Shown: positions 7,676 to 17,355 of the stretch, in pieces
Numbering within the stretch: position 1 is the stretch's first letter
How the letters are laid out: the number at the start of each line of letters is the position of its first letter
Assembly (NCBI RefSeq): GCF_004000235.1
Contig: NZ_RCIO01000001.1
Span: 868,001 to 932,000, forward strand
Length of the DNA stretch: 64,000 nucleotides
Source of the DNA: Mesorhizobium sp. Z1-4
Lineage (GTDB): Bacteria > Pseudomonadota > Alphaproteobacteria > Rhizobiales > Rhizobiaceae
Direction of reading: 5' to 3'
Program-made: the position numbers and the translations under genes
Notes under the pieces: model-generated
What the model saw: the letters and a program-made list of their open reading frames with translations, nothing else
What the model was told of the DNA's origin: nothing
Databases searched by the model: none

Positions 7676-8533
7676 CTATTCGTCCTCGCCCTGTGCAACC
7701 CGGAAGGGATGCGCGTCGTAGACACCCAGAATGCGCACTTCACGTGAGAAGAAGTTGAGCTCTTTCAGCGCCTGAGCGGCGTTCTTGTCATCCGGGTGGC
7801 CCTCGATGTCGGCATAGAACTGGGTTGAGAAGAATTTGCCGCCCAGTTGGTAGCTTTCCAGCTTGGTCATGTTGACGCCGTTGGTGGCAAAGCCGCCCAT
7901 CGCCTTATAGAGCGCGGCGGGGATGTTGTGCACCCGGAAGACGAAAGTCGTCATCATCAGACGGTCGTCCTGGCGCGGCGCCCATGATTTTTCCTTCGAC
8001 AGCACCACGAAGCGGGTGACGTTGTGATCGGCGTCCTCGACATTCTCGACCACGATATCGAGCCCGTAGAGTGTCGAGGCCAGCCGCGGCGCAAGTGCAG
8101 CCCATGTGCGATTGCCCTCGTCGCGAACCACGCGCGCCGCCCCGGCCGTGTCTCCGGCCACAGCCGTGTTCCAGCGGTGTTTCCTGATGATCTTGCGGCA
8201 CTGGCCCAGCGCATGGATATGGCTGTGCACGGTCTTGATCTCCTCGATCTTGACGCCCGGCAAGACCATGAGGTCGAAATGGATGGGCAGAAAATACTCC
8301 GCCACGATATGCAGCCGCGATTCGGGCAGCAGGTGATGAATGTCGGCGACGCGGCCGGCAATCGTATTTTCGATCGGAATCATCGCCAGCGCCGCCTTGC
8401 CCGTTTCCACGGCGTTGAACGCGTCCTCGAAGGTCGCGCAGGGCAGCGGCTCCATGTCCGGATACATGTTGCGGCAGGCCGTGTCCGAATTCGCGCCCGG
8501 CTCGCCCTGAAAGGCGATAATGTTGGTCTTCAT
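7676..8533 (-). CDS. pheA: Prephenate dehydratase
   Basis: Converts prephenate to phenylpyruvate in phenylalanine synthesis. The 285-residue monofunctional form has no chorismate mutase domain. The catalytic domain starts IIAFQGEPGANSDTAC and continues through the AMIPIENTIAGRV stretch. An ACT regulatory domain, with FRVHNIPAALYKAMGGFATNGVNM and ESYQ where many family members have ESRP, covers about residues 195-275 and should bind phenylalanine. The start at 8533 (MKTNIIAFQG) has AGGAAAA just upstream; a start 10 codons earlier is less likely. Confidence 0.95.
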   Translation of the reverse strand: MKTNIIAFQGEPGANSDTACRNMYPDMEPLPCATFEDAFNAVETGKAALAMIPIENTIAGRVADIHHLLPESRLHIVAEYFLPIHFDLMVLPGVKIEEIKTVHSHIHALGQCRKIIRKHRWNTAVAGDTAGAARVVRDEGNRTWAALAPRLASTLYGLDIVVENVEDADHNVTRFVVLSKEKSWAPRQDDRLMMTTFVFRVHNIPAALYKAMGGFATNGVNMTKLESYQLGGKFFSTQFYADIEGHPDDKNAAQALKELNFFSREVRILGVYDAHPFRVAQGEDE

Positions 8534-8808
8534 CGATTTTCCTGGAGGGTGGAGGCGTTTCAAACGGGCCGCCAGCGTCTCGTTTCACTTGGGTCACAGG
8601 GCATATTTGCCGAAGGGAAGCGCCCGCAAGCTGCCGCCGGCAAAGTGGCAAAAGGTCTCACATGGAAGGGCCCTTATATGTGTTGCATGCATGAAGCAAA
8701 AGACCTAGTTTCCGCGCGATTTTGAAGCTTGGCCGGGATGCGCGCACGGCGCGCGCGTGCGTTCCATGATAGGCGCAAGGCAGGGTCGGGCACAGGAGCT
8801 GCGGTCAG

Positions 8809-9507
8809 ATGGATTCGTTCGAACTCAACAAGATTGTCGGGGCATTGCTCGGCACCGTATTTGTGGTCTTTTCGGTCACGTTGGTTGCCGACGCGCTTTT
8901 CGCCGCGCATTCACCCGAAACACCGGGTTATGCGATCGAGGCAGCGGAAGAAGGCGGTCATGGCGGACCCGCGGTCGAAGAAGAGGCCGTGTCCATTGCC
9001 GCGCTTTTGCAAGACGCAGACCCAGCGAAGGGCGAAGCGGTGTTCCGCAAATGTCAGGCCTGCCACACCCCCGACAAAGGCGGCGCCAACAAGGTCGGCC
9101 CTAACCTGTGGGGTCTGGTGAACCGCCCGATTGCGTCGCATGAGGGGTTCGCATACTCCGCTCCGATGCGCGAGTTCGCGGCCGGCGGCCAGGAAGTCTG
9201 GGACTATGAGCACCTGAACGGCTTCCTGCTCAACCCGAAGGGCTATATCAAAGGTACGGCCATGGCATTCGCCGGCCTGAAGAAAGATCCCGAGCGGGCC
9301 GATCTCATCGCCTATCTGCGCACCCTCGCCGACAGCCCCGCACCCCTTCCGGAAGCGCCGGCGGCTGAAACCGAATCCGCTGCAGCAGCTGAGGGCGACG
9401 CTGCAACGGCAAATGAGGCAGCGCCGGCAACCGGCTCGGAACCGGCCGAAGAGGCGGCACCTGCCGACGGCGGAGAAGCCGCACCGGCGGAAGAGAGCTC
9501 CAACTAG
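8809..9507 (+). CDS. cycM: Membrane-anchored cytochrome c (CycM-like)
   Basis: Carries electrons between the bc1 complex and terminal oxidase while anchored in the inner membrane. An uncleaved N-terminal helix (about residues 9-31) is followed by a linker and a class I cytochrome c domain with haem site C82-x-x-C85-H86 and probable Met ligand M152 ([10 protein letters not shown]). From about residue 178 to the end there is an Ala/Glu/Pro-rich low-complexity tail beyond the core domain. A GGAG lies 9 bases before the ATG. The gene is divergent from pheA, and a terminator follows its stop. The symbol is by analogy with rhizobial cycM. Confidence 0.88.
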   Translation: MDSFELNKIVGALLGTVFVVFSVTLVADALFAAHSPETPGYAIEAAEEGGHGGPAVEEEAVSIAALLQDADPAKGEAVFRKCQACHTPDKGGANKVGPNLWGLVNRPIASHEGFAYSAPMREFAAGGQEVWDYEHLNGFLLNPKGYIKGTAMAFAGLKKDPERADLIAYLRTLADSPAPLPEAPAAETESAAAAEGDAATANEAAPATGSEPAEEAAPADGGEAAPAEESSN

Positions 9508-9538
9508 GCAAGCCTCCTCGTTCCTCCACCCAATCAGA

Positions 9539-9565
9539 AGCCGGGCCGGTGCGCCCGGCTTTTTT
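9539..9565 (+). terminator. Rho-independent terminator of the cytochrome c gene
   Basis: AGCCGGGC (9539-9546), a 6-base loop, GCCCGGCT (9553-9560), then a run of T continuing from the stem. This is a classic intrinsic terminator 32 bases after the stop. Confidence 0.9.
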
Positions 9566-9675
9566 GTGCCCGAAGACTGCCGGCGGGGCGAATATTGCTG
9601 CCTGGACGCTTTCTTTTGCCGCAGAGCGGGCTAGTTTTTGCAGGAAGATCGAGTGAACCGGCAAAAGGGTTGGAG

Positions 9676-11559
9676 ATGTTTGAACATATGCGCCTGGCCA
9701 TAACGGTGCCTGCGGCCGCTGCGATGATGCTGGCGGCGGCAGCGGGCATATCGCCAGCCGGTGCCGCCGAAGAGTGGCTTACTTCGTCGTCGCTCATCGA
9801 CCCCGACCGCGAACGCGGCGCTTTCGAGCGTTACGACCACGTGAATCCGGACGCACCCAAAGGCGGGACACTGAACTCGGCGGCGTTCGGCACTTTCGAC
9901 AGCTTCAATCCCTTCATCGTACGCGGCACCCCGGCTGCGGGACTGACACAGTTTGGCGGGCTGTTGTGGGAAACGCTGATGCAGCAGTCTATCGCGGAGC
10001 CCAGCACCAGCCATCCGCTGATTGCCGACGCCTACAGGCACCCTGAAGACTTTTCCTCCGCGACCTACCGTATCGACCCCGACGCGAAGTGGCACGACGG
10101 CACGGCAATCACCGTGGACGATGTCATCTGGTCGTTCGAAATGCTCAAGGAACACAGTCCGCTTCACAACCGCTACTTCGCCAATGTGACCGGCGCGGAA
10201 GCCGTCGGCGAGCGCGAGGTTTTGTTCACCTTCGACCAGACAGGCAACCGCGAGCTGCCGCATATCATGGGCGATTTGCCCGTATTGCCGAAACACTGGT
10301 GGGAAGGGACCGACGCCAGAGGCAATGCGCGGGATATCACCCAACCGACGCTAGAGGCGCCGCTCGGCAGCGGTCCCTACGCGATCGAAAGTTTCGAGCC
10401 CGGATCGAGCATCGTCTGGAAACGGGTCGCGGACTATTGGGCCGAAAACAACGCCGTGAACATCGGCCGTAACAATTTCGAGCGCCGCCGCTACACCTAT
10501 TTCCTCGACGACAATGCCGAGTTTCTCGCCTTCACCAAGGGCGGCATCGAAGATGTCCGCCGCGAGCTGAGCACGAGGCGCTGGTCGACCGCGTACAACT
10601 TTCCGGCCTTTGAAACCGGCGACGTGGTGAAACGCGAATTCGTCTCGAACAGTATCGAAGGCATGCAGGCGTTTGTCTTCAACATGCGCCACCCGCGCTT
10701 TCAGGACCGCCGCGTGCGCAAGGCGATTACGCTTGCCTATAATTTCGAAGCGCAGAACCGGACGCATTTCTTCGGCCTCAACAAACGCTTCTCCAGCTAT
10801 TTCGAAAAATCGGAACTCGCCTCGAGCGGATTGCCGGACGGCACGGAGCTTCAGATCCTGGAGGAGTTCCGCGACCAGCTTCCGCCTGAGCTCTTCACGG
10901 AAGAATTCAAGCTGCCGGTCTATGACGACCCGCGCGCTGAACGGAACTATCTGCGCGAGGCAGTGGGACTGTTTCGCGAGGCCGGCTGGGAGGTGAAGGG
11001 CGGAAAGCTCGTCAATGCCGAAAGCGGCGGGCAGTTCAAGATCGAGTTTCTCGGCAATTCGCCAACTTCGGAGATTATCGCCGGTGGGCTGGTGGAGACC
11101 CTTCGCAAGGTGGGTATCGACGCGACGCTGCGTATCGTCGACACCTCGCAATATATTCAGCGTTTCCAGGCATTCGATTTCGATATGGTGACCGGGCGTT
11201 TCGCGCAGTCGCTGTCACCCGGCAACGAGCAGCGCGACTTCTGGTCGTCGCAGGCCGCCGACATTCCAGGCTCCCGCAATGTCGCCGGCATCCGGAGCCC
11301 GGTGGTCGATGCACTGATCGACAAGATCATTTTCGCCGCCGACCGCGAAGCACTGATTGCCACCACGCGCGCGCTCGATCGGGTGCTGCTGTGGAACTAT
11401 TATATGATCCCGCAATATTTCCAGCCGACGCTGCGCTACGCCTATTGGGAAAAGTTCGGTATTCCCGAGACTCAGCCGGATTATCTCGGCATCGATGTCG
11501 ATTCCTGGTGGATCGACCCTGAGAAGGAAAAGGCGCTGGAGCGGAAATACGGAGGCTGA
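9676..11559 (+). CDS. Peptide ABC transporter substrate-binding protein (YejA-like), copy 1
   Basis: Periplasmic binding protein of the SBP_bac_5 (oligopeptide) family. A signal peptide with a long Ala-rich hydrophobic core ends near SPAGAAEEW. The mature protein has the family features: NPDAPKGGTLN, DAKWHDGTAITVDDVIWSFEML, LGSGPYAIESFEPG, and a C-terminal NYYMIPQYFQPTLRYAYW segment. The start at 9676 has GGAG very close; an in-frame ATG at 9688 with better spacing is possible. It is the first gene of a yej-type importer operon, and the next gene, a paralogue, starts 2 bases after its stop. Confidence 0.92.
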   Translation: MFEHMRLAITVPAAAAMMLAAAAGISPAGAAEEWLTSSSLIDPDRERGAFERYDHVNPDAPKGGTLNSAAFGTFDSFNPFIVRGTPAAGLTQFGGLLWETLMQQSIAEPSTSHPLIADAYRHPEDFSSATYRIDPDAKWHDGTAITVDDVIWSFEMLKEHSPLHNRYFANVTGAEAVGEREVLFTFDQTGNRELPHIMGDLPVLPKHWWEGTDARGNARDITQPTLEAPLGSGPYAIESFEPGSSIVWKRVADYWAENNAVNIGRNNFERRRYTYFLDDNAEFLAFTKGGIEDVRRELSTRRWSTAYNFPAFETGDVVKREFVSNSIEGMQAFVFNMRHPRFQDRRVRKAITLAYNFEAQNRTHFFGLNKRFSSYFEKSELASSGLPDGTELQILEEFRDQLPPELFTEEFKLPVYDDPRAERNYLREAVGLFREAGWEVKGGKLVNAESGGQFKIEFLGNSPTSEIIAGGLVETLRKVGIDATLRIVDTSQYIQRFQAFDFDMVTGRFAQSLSPGNEQRDFWSSQAADIPGSRNVAGIRSPVVDALIDKIIFAADREALIATTRALDRVLLWNYYMIPQYFQPTLRYAYWEKFGIPETQPDYLGIDVDSWWIDPEKEKALERKYGG

Positions 11560-11561
11560 CA

Positions 11562-13439
11562 ATGTCCAACCGCATAGCCTTCAGCCGGCGCGAGATACTC
11601 GCCATGGGTGCGGCGGCCATTGCGCTGCCGGCCGTGCCCGGGCGCGCAATCGCGGCGCTTGCGCCGGAAGTACCGCTGCGGGGCATTTCCACCTTCGGCG
11701 ACCTCAAATACGGGCCGGACTTCAGCCATTTCGATTATGTGAACCCGGATGCGCCGAAGGGCGGAACGTTCAACTTTTCACCGCCCAACTGGTACTTCAA
11801 CCAGTCGACCAACACCTTCAACACGTTGAATACCTTCGTGCCGCGGGGCGATGCACCGCCCCGCATGGAGATGTGCCACGACTATCTGATGAAGCTGTCG
11901 CTCGACGAGCCGGACGCACTTTACGGCCTGCTTGCCGAGAGCGTCACGATCTCGGCCGACCGCAACAGTTTCACCTTCGCGCTGCGTCCGGAAGCGCGCT
12001 TTCACGACGGATCGGATATCACGGCTGAGGACGCCGTTTTCACCTTCGAGATATTGAGGGAGAAGGGCCATCCGGAATTCCAGCTGCCGCTGTTCGACAT
12101 GACCGAAGCGGTTGCCCTTGGGCCCAAGACCTTTCGCATCACCTTCAATGGCGATCAGTCGCCGCAGACGCTGTTTCGCATCGCCGAATATCCGGTACTT
12201 TCCAAGGCCTGGTTCCGGGATCACCCGTTCGATGGCTCGGAGCTGGAGGCGCCGCTCGGCTGCGGGCCCTACAAGGTCGGCTTCATGGCGCCCGGACAGA
12301 CGATCGAGTACCACCGCGTCGCCGACTATTGGGGCAAGGACCTGCCGGTCAATCGCGGCTACAACAATTTCGACCGCATTCGTATCGAGTTCTTTCGCGA
12401 CAGGCAGGCGGGTTTCGAGGCGTTTAAAAAAGGCGATGTGCTTTTCCGCCAGGAATTCACCTCGCGCGTATGGGCTACGGAGTATGATTTCCCGGCCATC
12501 CGCGACGGTCGCGTTGTCAAACGCGAGTTTCCTGCCGAGTTGCGTCCCGCAATGCAGGCATGGGCGATCAACCAGCGCCGCGAGCGCTTCCGCGACATCC
12601 GGGTGCGCGAGGCAATTGCGCATTGTTTCGACTTCGAATGGACCAACCGGAATATTTTCTACGACGCCTATGCGCGATCGCAGTCGAGCTTCGAACGCTC
12701 GCCCTACAAGGCGGAGGGTTTGCCGGGTGCGGAGGAACTGGCCCTGCTTGAGCCATTCCGCGACGAGCTGCCACAACAAGCCTTTGGCGAGGCCGTCATG
12801 CAGCCGGTATCGGACGGTTCGGGCCGAGACCGCAACATGCTGCGCCGGGCCCGGCAGCTGATGGAAGAGGCCGGCTGGACAGTTGAGAATGGTGCTTTCC
12901 GCGGTGCGGGCGGGCAGCTCTTCCCGGTCGAGCTCCTGGTGCGCGATCAGATTTTCGTTCGCGTGTTCACACCGTTCCTGGAGATGCTTCGGGCTGTCGG
13001 TTTCAACGCCTCTATCCGCCTGGTGGATGAAACCCAGTTCCAGTCCCGCCTTACGGACTTCGATTTCGACATGGTCGGTATGGCCGCCTCGTTCGGCGGA
13101 ACACCGACCCCGGCCAGTCTCGCGAACATCTTCCATTCGTCAGCCGCCGACCTGCCCGGCTCGCGCAACTATCCAGGCACGAAAAGCGCTGCCATGGATG
13201 CGCTGATCGACACAGCCGGGCGCGCGGAGACACGCGAAGAGTTCACCGTGGCGATGCGGGCGCTCGACCGGGTCTTGCGCGCGCGGCGCGACTGGATTCC
13301 AAATTGGAACGCGGCGAATCACCGTGCCGCGTTCTGGGACATGTTCGGGTTCAAGGAACCGAAGCCCGACTACGGGTTCCCCGTCGAAGAAATCTGGTGG
13401 CTGGACGAAGAAAAGGCAAAGGCGATTGGCAAGGCCTGA
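11562..13439 (+). CDS. Peptide ABC transporter substrate-binding protein (YejA-like), copy 2, Tat signal
   Basis: Second SBP_bac_5 protein of the operon, clearly paralogous to the one before (shared YVNPDAPKGGTFN, RFHDGSDITAEDAVFTFEIL, LGCGPYKVGFMAPG). The N-terminus has a twin-arginine signal (FSRREILAMG, R9-R10), then a hydrophobic stretch ending AIAALA, so this copy probably leaves folded through Tat while copy 1 uses Sec. It lies 2 bases after copy 1 and 48 bases before the first permease. Two binding proteins on one translocator would widen ligand range; the ligands are unknown. Confidence 0.92.
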   Translation: MSNRIAFSRREILAMGAAAIALPAVPGRAIAALAPEVPLRGISTFGDLKYGPDFSHFDYVNPDAPKGGTFNFSPPNWYFNQSTNTFNTLNTFVPRGDAPPRMEMCHDYLMKLSLDEPDALYGLLAESVTISADRNSFTFALRPEARFHDGSDITAEDAVFTFEILREKGHPEFQLPLFDMTEAVALGPKTFRITFNGDQSPQTLFRIAEYPVLSKAWFRDHPFDGSELEAPLGCGPYKVGFMAPGQTIEYHRVADYWGKDLPVNRGYNNFDRIRIEFFRDRQAGFEAFKKGDVLFRQEFTSRVWATEYDFPAIRDGRVVKREFPAELRPAMQAWAINQRRERFRDIRVREAIAHCFDFEWTNRNIFYDAYARSQSSFERSPYKAEGLPGAEELALLEPFRDELPQQAFGEAVMQPVSDGSGRDRNMLRRARQLMEEAGWTVENGAFRGAGGQLFPVELLVRDQIFVRVFTPFLEMLRAVGFNASIRLVDETQFQSRLTDFDFDMVGMAASFGGTPTPASLANIFHSSAADLPGSRNYPGTKSAAMDALIDTAGRAETREEFTVAMRALDRVLRARRDWIPNWNAANHRAAFWDMFGFKEPKPDYGFPVEEIWWLDEEKAKAIGKA

Positions 13440-13487
13440 CATTCCAGACAACGGCACGCAAACCGAAAAGCCCGAGACAGCCGACTG

Positions 13488-14582
13488 ATGGGTGCCTATG
13501 TCATTCGACGGCTGCTGCTCATGATCCCGACGCTGTTCGGCATCATGGCAGTCTCCTTCATCGTTATTCAGTTTGCGCCTGGCGGGCCGGTGGAACAGGT
13601 CATCGCGCAGCTTTCGGGCCAGGATGGCGGCACGCTGGACCGCATTGGCGGTGGAGGCGGCGGCGACGGCGGGGGGCAGGAATTCGGCGGCGGCGAATCG
13701 CAATATCGCGGCGCCCAGGGGCTCGACCCGCAATTCATCGCCCAGCTGGAGAAGCAGTTCGGCTTCGACAAGCCCCCGCTCGAGCGCTTCTTCACGATGC
13801 TGTGGAACTATGCGCGGTTCGACTTCGGAGAGAGCTATTTCCGCGACATCACGGTGATCGACCTGATCCTGGAAAAGATGCCGGTCTCGATCTCGCTCGG
13901 CATCTGGATCACACTGATCTCCTATCTGATCTCGATCCCGCTCGGCATTCGCAAGGCGGTAAAGGACGGCTCGGCCTTCGACATCTGGACAAGCGGCATC
14001 GTTATCATCGGCTACGCGATCCCCGGATTTCTGTTCGCAATCCTTTTGATGGTTCTGTTCGCCGGCGGCTCGTTCTTCGACTGGTTTCCGCTGCGCGGCC
14101 TGACCTCGGAAAATTTCGCCGAACTCTCCTGGCCGGAGAAGATCGCCGACTATTTCTGGCATCTCACGCTGCCGCTCATCTCGCTGGCGCTTTCGGCCTT
14201 CGCTACCACGACGCTTTTGACGAAGAACTCGTTTCTGGAGGAAATCCGCAAGCAATATGTCGTCACCGCGCGTGCCAAGGGGCTGACGCAAAGGCAGGTG
14301 CTTTACGGCCACGTGTTCCGTAACGCGATGCTGATCATCATTGCCGGATTTCCGGCCGCGTTCATCTCGGCCTTTTTCACCGGATCGCTGCTGATCGAGA
14401 ACATATTCTCGCTCGATGGGCTCGGCCTGCTCGGGTTCCGCTCCGTACTCGACCGCGACTACGCGGTGGTATTTGCAACGCTCTACATATTCTCGCTGCT
14501 CGGGCTCGTGGTCAGCCTGGTCTCCGACCTGATCTACACCTGGATCGATCCCCGCATCGATTTCGACCGGCGGGACGTCTGA
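13488..14582 (+). CDS. yejB: Peptide ABC transporter permease (YejB-like)
   Basis: Inner-membrane permease, 364 residues. It begins with the usual N-terminal helix ([31 protein letters not shown]). The BPD_transp_1 domain carries the EAA loop [28 protein letters not shown]. Between the first helix and the domain is a glycine-rich insertion (about residues 52-68) in the periplasmic segment. It sits directly between the binding proteins and the second permease, whose ATG follows the stop by 2 bases. Confidence 0.92.
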   Translation: MGAYVIRRLLLMIPTLFGIMAVSFIVIQFAPGGPVEQVIAQLSGQDGGTLDRIGGGGGGDGGGQEFGGGESQYRGAQGLDPQFIAQLEKQFGFDKPPLERFFTMLWNYARFDFGESYFRDITVIDLILEKMPVSISLGIWITLISYLISIPLGIRKAVKDGSAFDIWTSGIVIIGYAIPGFLFAILLMVLFAGGSFFDWFPLRGLTSENFAELSWPEKIADYFWHLTLPLISLALSAFATTTLLTKNSFLEEIRKQYVVTARAKGLTQRQVLYGHVFRNAMLIIIAGFPAAFISAFFTGSLLIENIFSLDGLGLLGFRSVLDRDYAVVFATLYIFSLLGLVVSLVSDLIYTWIDPRIDFDRRDV

Positions 14583-14584
14583 CA

Positions 14585-15727
14585 ATGGATACCATCGCTC
14601 GGACCGACCCGGCATTGCAGCCAGCGAGACGGCCCTGGCTTTCGCCGCTGAACCAGCGGCGCTGGCAGAACTTCAAGGCTAACCGGCGCGGCTACTGGTC
14701 GCTGTGGATTTTCCTCGTTCTGTTCGTGTTGTCCCTCGGCTCCGAATTCATCGCCAACGACAAGCCGATCCTCGCCTACTACAAGGGCGAGCTGCTGGCC
14801 CCGGTGATCATCGACTATCCGGAAGAGAAGTTCGGCGGCTTCCTCGCCATAACCGACTATCGGGACCCGATCATCGCAGAAGAGATCGAGGCCAATGGCT
14901 GGCTGATCTGGCCCCCGGTTCGCTACTCCTACCGCACCGTCAACAACGAGATCCCCGAAGCGGCGCCGGCCAAACCGTCATGGCTCTATGATAAGGAGAC
15001 GCGCTGCGGACGCTACGTTGACGGCGTGGACGACCCCGACTGCCGGCTCGGCAACTGGAACTGGCTGGGCACCGACGATCAGGCGCGCGACGTACTGGCC
15101 CGCATTATCTACGGCTTCCGTATCTCGGTGCTGTTCGGTCTGGTGCTCACAGCGGCCTCCGCCGTCATCGGCGTGTCGGCCGGCGCGGTGCAGGGCTATT
15201 TCGGCGGCTGGACCGACCTCATCTTCCAGCGTGTGATCGAAATCTGGTCCTCGATCCCGGTCCTTTACCTGATCCTGATTATCGCGGCTGTGCTGCCACC
15301 GGGTTTCTTCATCCTGCTCGGCATCATGCTGCTGTTCTCATGGGTCGCCTTTGTCGGCGTGGTGCGGGCGGAGTTCCTGCGCGCGCGCAATTTCGAATAT
15401 GTGAATGCGGCGCGCGCGCTCGGCGTGCGCAATGTGACGATCATGTTCCGCCACCTGCTGCCGAACGCGATGGTCGCCACGCTGACCTTCCTGCCCTTCA
15501 TCCTGAACGGCTCAATCACCACTTTGACCTCGCTCGACTTCCTTGGCTTCGGCCTGCCGCCGGGCTCCGCCTCGCTCGGCGAGTTGCTGCGACAGGGCCA
15601 GCGCAACCTCAACGCGCCGTGGCTGGGTATCACCGGCTTCCTGACTCTTTCGGTGATGCTGTCGCTGCTGATCTTCATCGGCGAAGCGACACGCGACGCC
15701 TTCGATCCAAGGAAGACGTTTCGGTGA
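14585..15727 (+). CDS. yejE: Peptide ABC transporter permease (YejE-like)
   Basis: Second permease of the importer, 380 residues. It has one N-terminal helix (LWIFLVLFVLSLGSEFI), a long periplasmic loop of about 120 residues, and then the core domain with the EAA motif YVNAARALGVRNVTIMFRHLLPNAM. The loop motif LGTDDQARDVLARIIYG is typical of OppC/YejE. Its stop overlaps the GTG start of the ATPase (GTGA), so the two are translationally coupled. Confidence 0.93.
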   Translation: MDTIARTDPALQPARRPWLSPLNQRRWQNFKANRRGYWSLWIFLVLFVLSLGSEFIANDKPILAYYKGELLAPVIIDYPEEKFGGFLAITDYRDPIIAEEIEANGWLIWPPVRYSYRTVNNEIPEAAPAKPSWLYDKETRCGRYVDGVDDPDCRLGNWNWLGTDDQARDVLARIIYGFRISVLFGLVLTAASAVIGVSAGAVQGYFGGWTDLIFQRVIEIWSSIPVLYLILIIAAVLPPGFFILLGIMLLFSWVAFVGVVRAEFLRARNFEYVNAARALGVRNVTIMFRHLLPNAMVATLTFLPFILNGSITTLTSLDFLGFGLPPGSASLGELLRQGQRNLNAPWLGITGFLTLSVMLSLLIFIGEATRDAFDPRKTFR

Positions 15728-17355
15728 ACAGCGAACCCCTCCTTTCTATTCGCGATCTTTCCGTTGCCTTCCGGCAAGACGGCAAGGACGTGCCGGCCGT
15801 CGATCGTATCTCGTTCGACATCGGCAAGGGCGAGACCGTTGCGCTGGTCGGCGAGTCCGGTTCCGGCAAGTCGGTGTCGGCGCTGTCGATCGTGAAGCTG
15901 CTGCCCTACCCGGCCGCGAGCCACCCATCGGGATCGATCACATTCCACGGGCAGGATCTGCTTGCCGCCGACGAACGCAGCCTGCGCAAGGTGCGCGGCA
16001 ACCAGATCAGCATGATCTTTCAGGAGCCGATGACCTCGCTCAACCCGCTGCACACGATCGAGCGGCAGATCGGCGAGATACTCGACCTGCATCGCGGCTT
16101 GAGCAAATCGGAGGCGCGGGCGCGTACGCTTGAGCTGCTCAACGAGGTGGGCATTCAGGAGCCCGAGCGGCGGCTCGGCGCCTATCCGCATCAGCTTTCG
16201 GGCGGGCAGCGGCAGCGCGTGATGATCGCGATGGCGCTCGCCAACGAACCCGAGCTGCTGATCGCGGACGAGCCAACAACGGCGCTCGACGTCACCGTTC
16301 AGGCGCAGATTCTGGAACTGCTCGCGGAGCTCAAGCAGCGCAACAACATGTCGATGCTGTTCATAACCCATGACCTCGGCATCGTACGCAAGGTCGCCGA
16401 CCGCGTGTGCGTGATGACCGACGGCAAGATCGTGGAGAGCGGACCGACGGCGCAGATTTTCGAAGCGCCTGCGCATGAGTACACACACCACCTGATCGCC
16501 GCGGAACCGAAAGGCCGTCCGCCGAAGACAGACGCCAGCGCCGAAACCGTGATCCGGGGCAGCGACATCAAGGTCTGGTTTCCGATCAAAAAAGGGTTCA
16601 TGCGCAGCACCGTCGACTATGTGAAAGCGGTCGACGGCATCGACGTTTCGGTACGTGCCGGCGAAACGATCGGCATCGTCGGCGAGTCAGGCTCCGGAAA
16701 GACGACACTCGGCCTCGCGCTCACCCGCATGATTTCGTCGGAAGGCAGGATCGACTTCGGCGATACCGAAATTTCCGAACTCAGCTTCTCCGGCATGCGC
16801 CCGTTGCGCAGCGAAATCCAGATCGTGTTCCAGGATCCGTTCGGGTCGCTCAGCCCGCGCATGTCGATCACCGAAATCGTCGCCGAGGGGCTGGAAATTC
16901 ATGAGCCTGCGCTCAGCCCGGAGGAACGCGAGCAGCGCGTGGTAGACGCTCTCAAGGAAGTCGACATCGACCCGGCGACACGCAACCGCTACCCGCATGA
17001 ATTCTCGGGCGGGCAGCGCCAGCGTATCGCGATTGCCCGCGCGATGGTGCTGAAGCCGCGCTTCGTGATGCTGGACGAGCCGACGTCGGCGCTCGACATG
17101 AGCGTTCAAGCTCAGGTGGTCGACCTCCTGCGCGACTTGCAGCGGCGCCATCGCCTCGCCTACCTTTTCATTAGCCATGACCTGAAAGTCGTGCGCGCGC
17201 TCGCCAACCAGGTGATCGTGATGCGCCACGGCAAGGTGGTGGAGGCCGGACCCTCCGAGCAGATATTCGACAACCCGCAGACCGATTATACGCGCGCGCT
17301 CATTGCCGCCGCGTTCGATATTGCGACTGCGCCCAAAGGAGTGGTCAATCAGTGA
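15724..17355 (+). CDS. yejF: Peptide ABC transporter ATP-binding protein, double domain (YejF-like)
   Basis: Two complete ABC ATPase domains in one 543-residue chain. Each has a Walker A (GESGSGKSVSALS; GESGSGKTTLGLA), a signature (LSGGQRQRV; FSGGQRQRI) and a Walker B with a D-loop (LLIADEPTTALD; FVMLDEPTSALD). The start is the GTG at 15724, overlapping the permease stop; the frame is open further upstream but only as an overlap with the permease. It powers the importer encoded by the four preceding genes. Confidence 0.95.
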   Translation: MNSEPLLSIRDLSVAFRQDGKDVPAVDRISFDIGKGETVALVGESGSGKSVSALSIVKLLPYPAASHPSGSITFHGQDLLAADERSLRKVRGNQISMIFQEPMTSLNPLHTIERQIGEILDLHRGLSKSEARARTLELLNEVGIQEPERRLGAYPHQLSGGQRQRVMIAMALANEPELLIADEPTTALDVTVQAQILELLAELKQRNNMSMLFITHDLGIVRKVADRVCVMTDGKIVESGPTAQIFEAPAHEYTHHLIAAEPKGRPPKTDASAETVIRGSDIKVWFPIKKGFMRSTVDYVKAVDGIDVSVRAGETIGIVGESGSGKTTLGLALTRMISSEGRIDFGDTEISELSFSGMRPLRSEIQIVFQDPFGSLSPRMSITEIVAEGLEIHEPALSPEEREQRVVDALKEVDIDPATRNRYPHEFSGGQRQRIAIARAMVLKPRFVMLDEPTSALDMSVQAQVVDLLRDLQRRHRLAYLFISHDLKVVRALANQVIVMRHGKVVEAGPSEQIFDNPQTDYTRALIAAAFDIATAPKGVVNQ

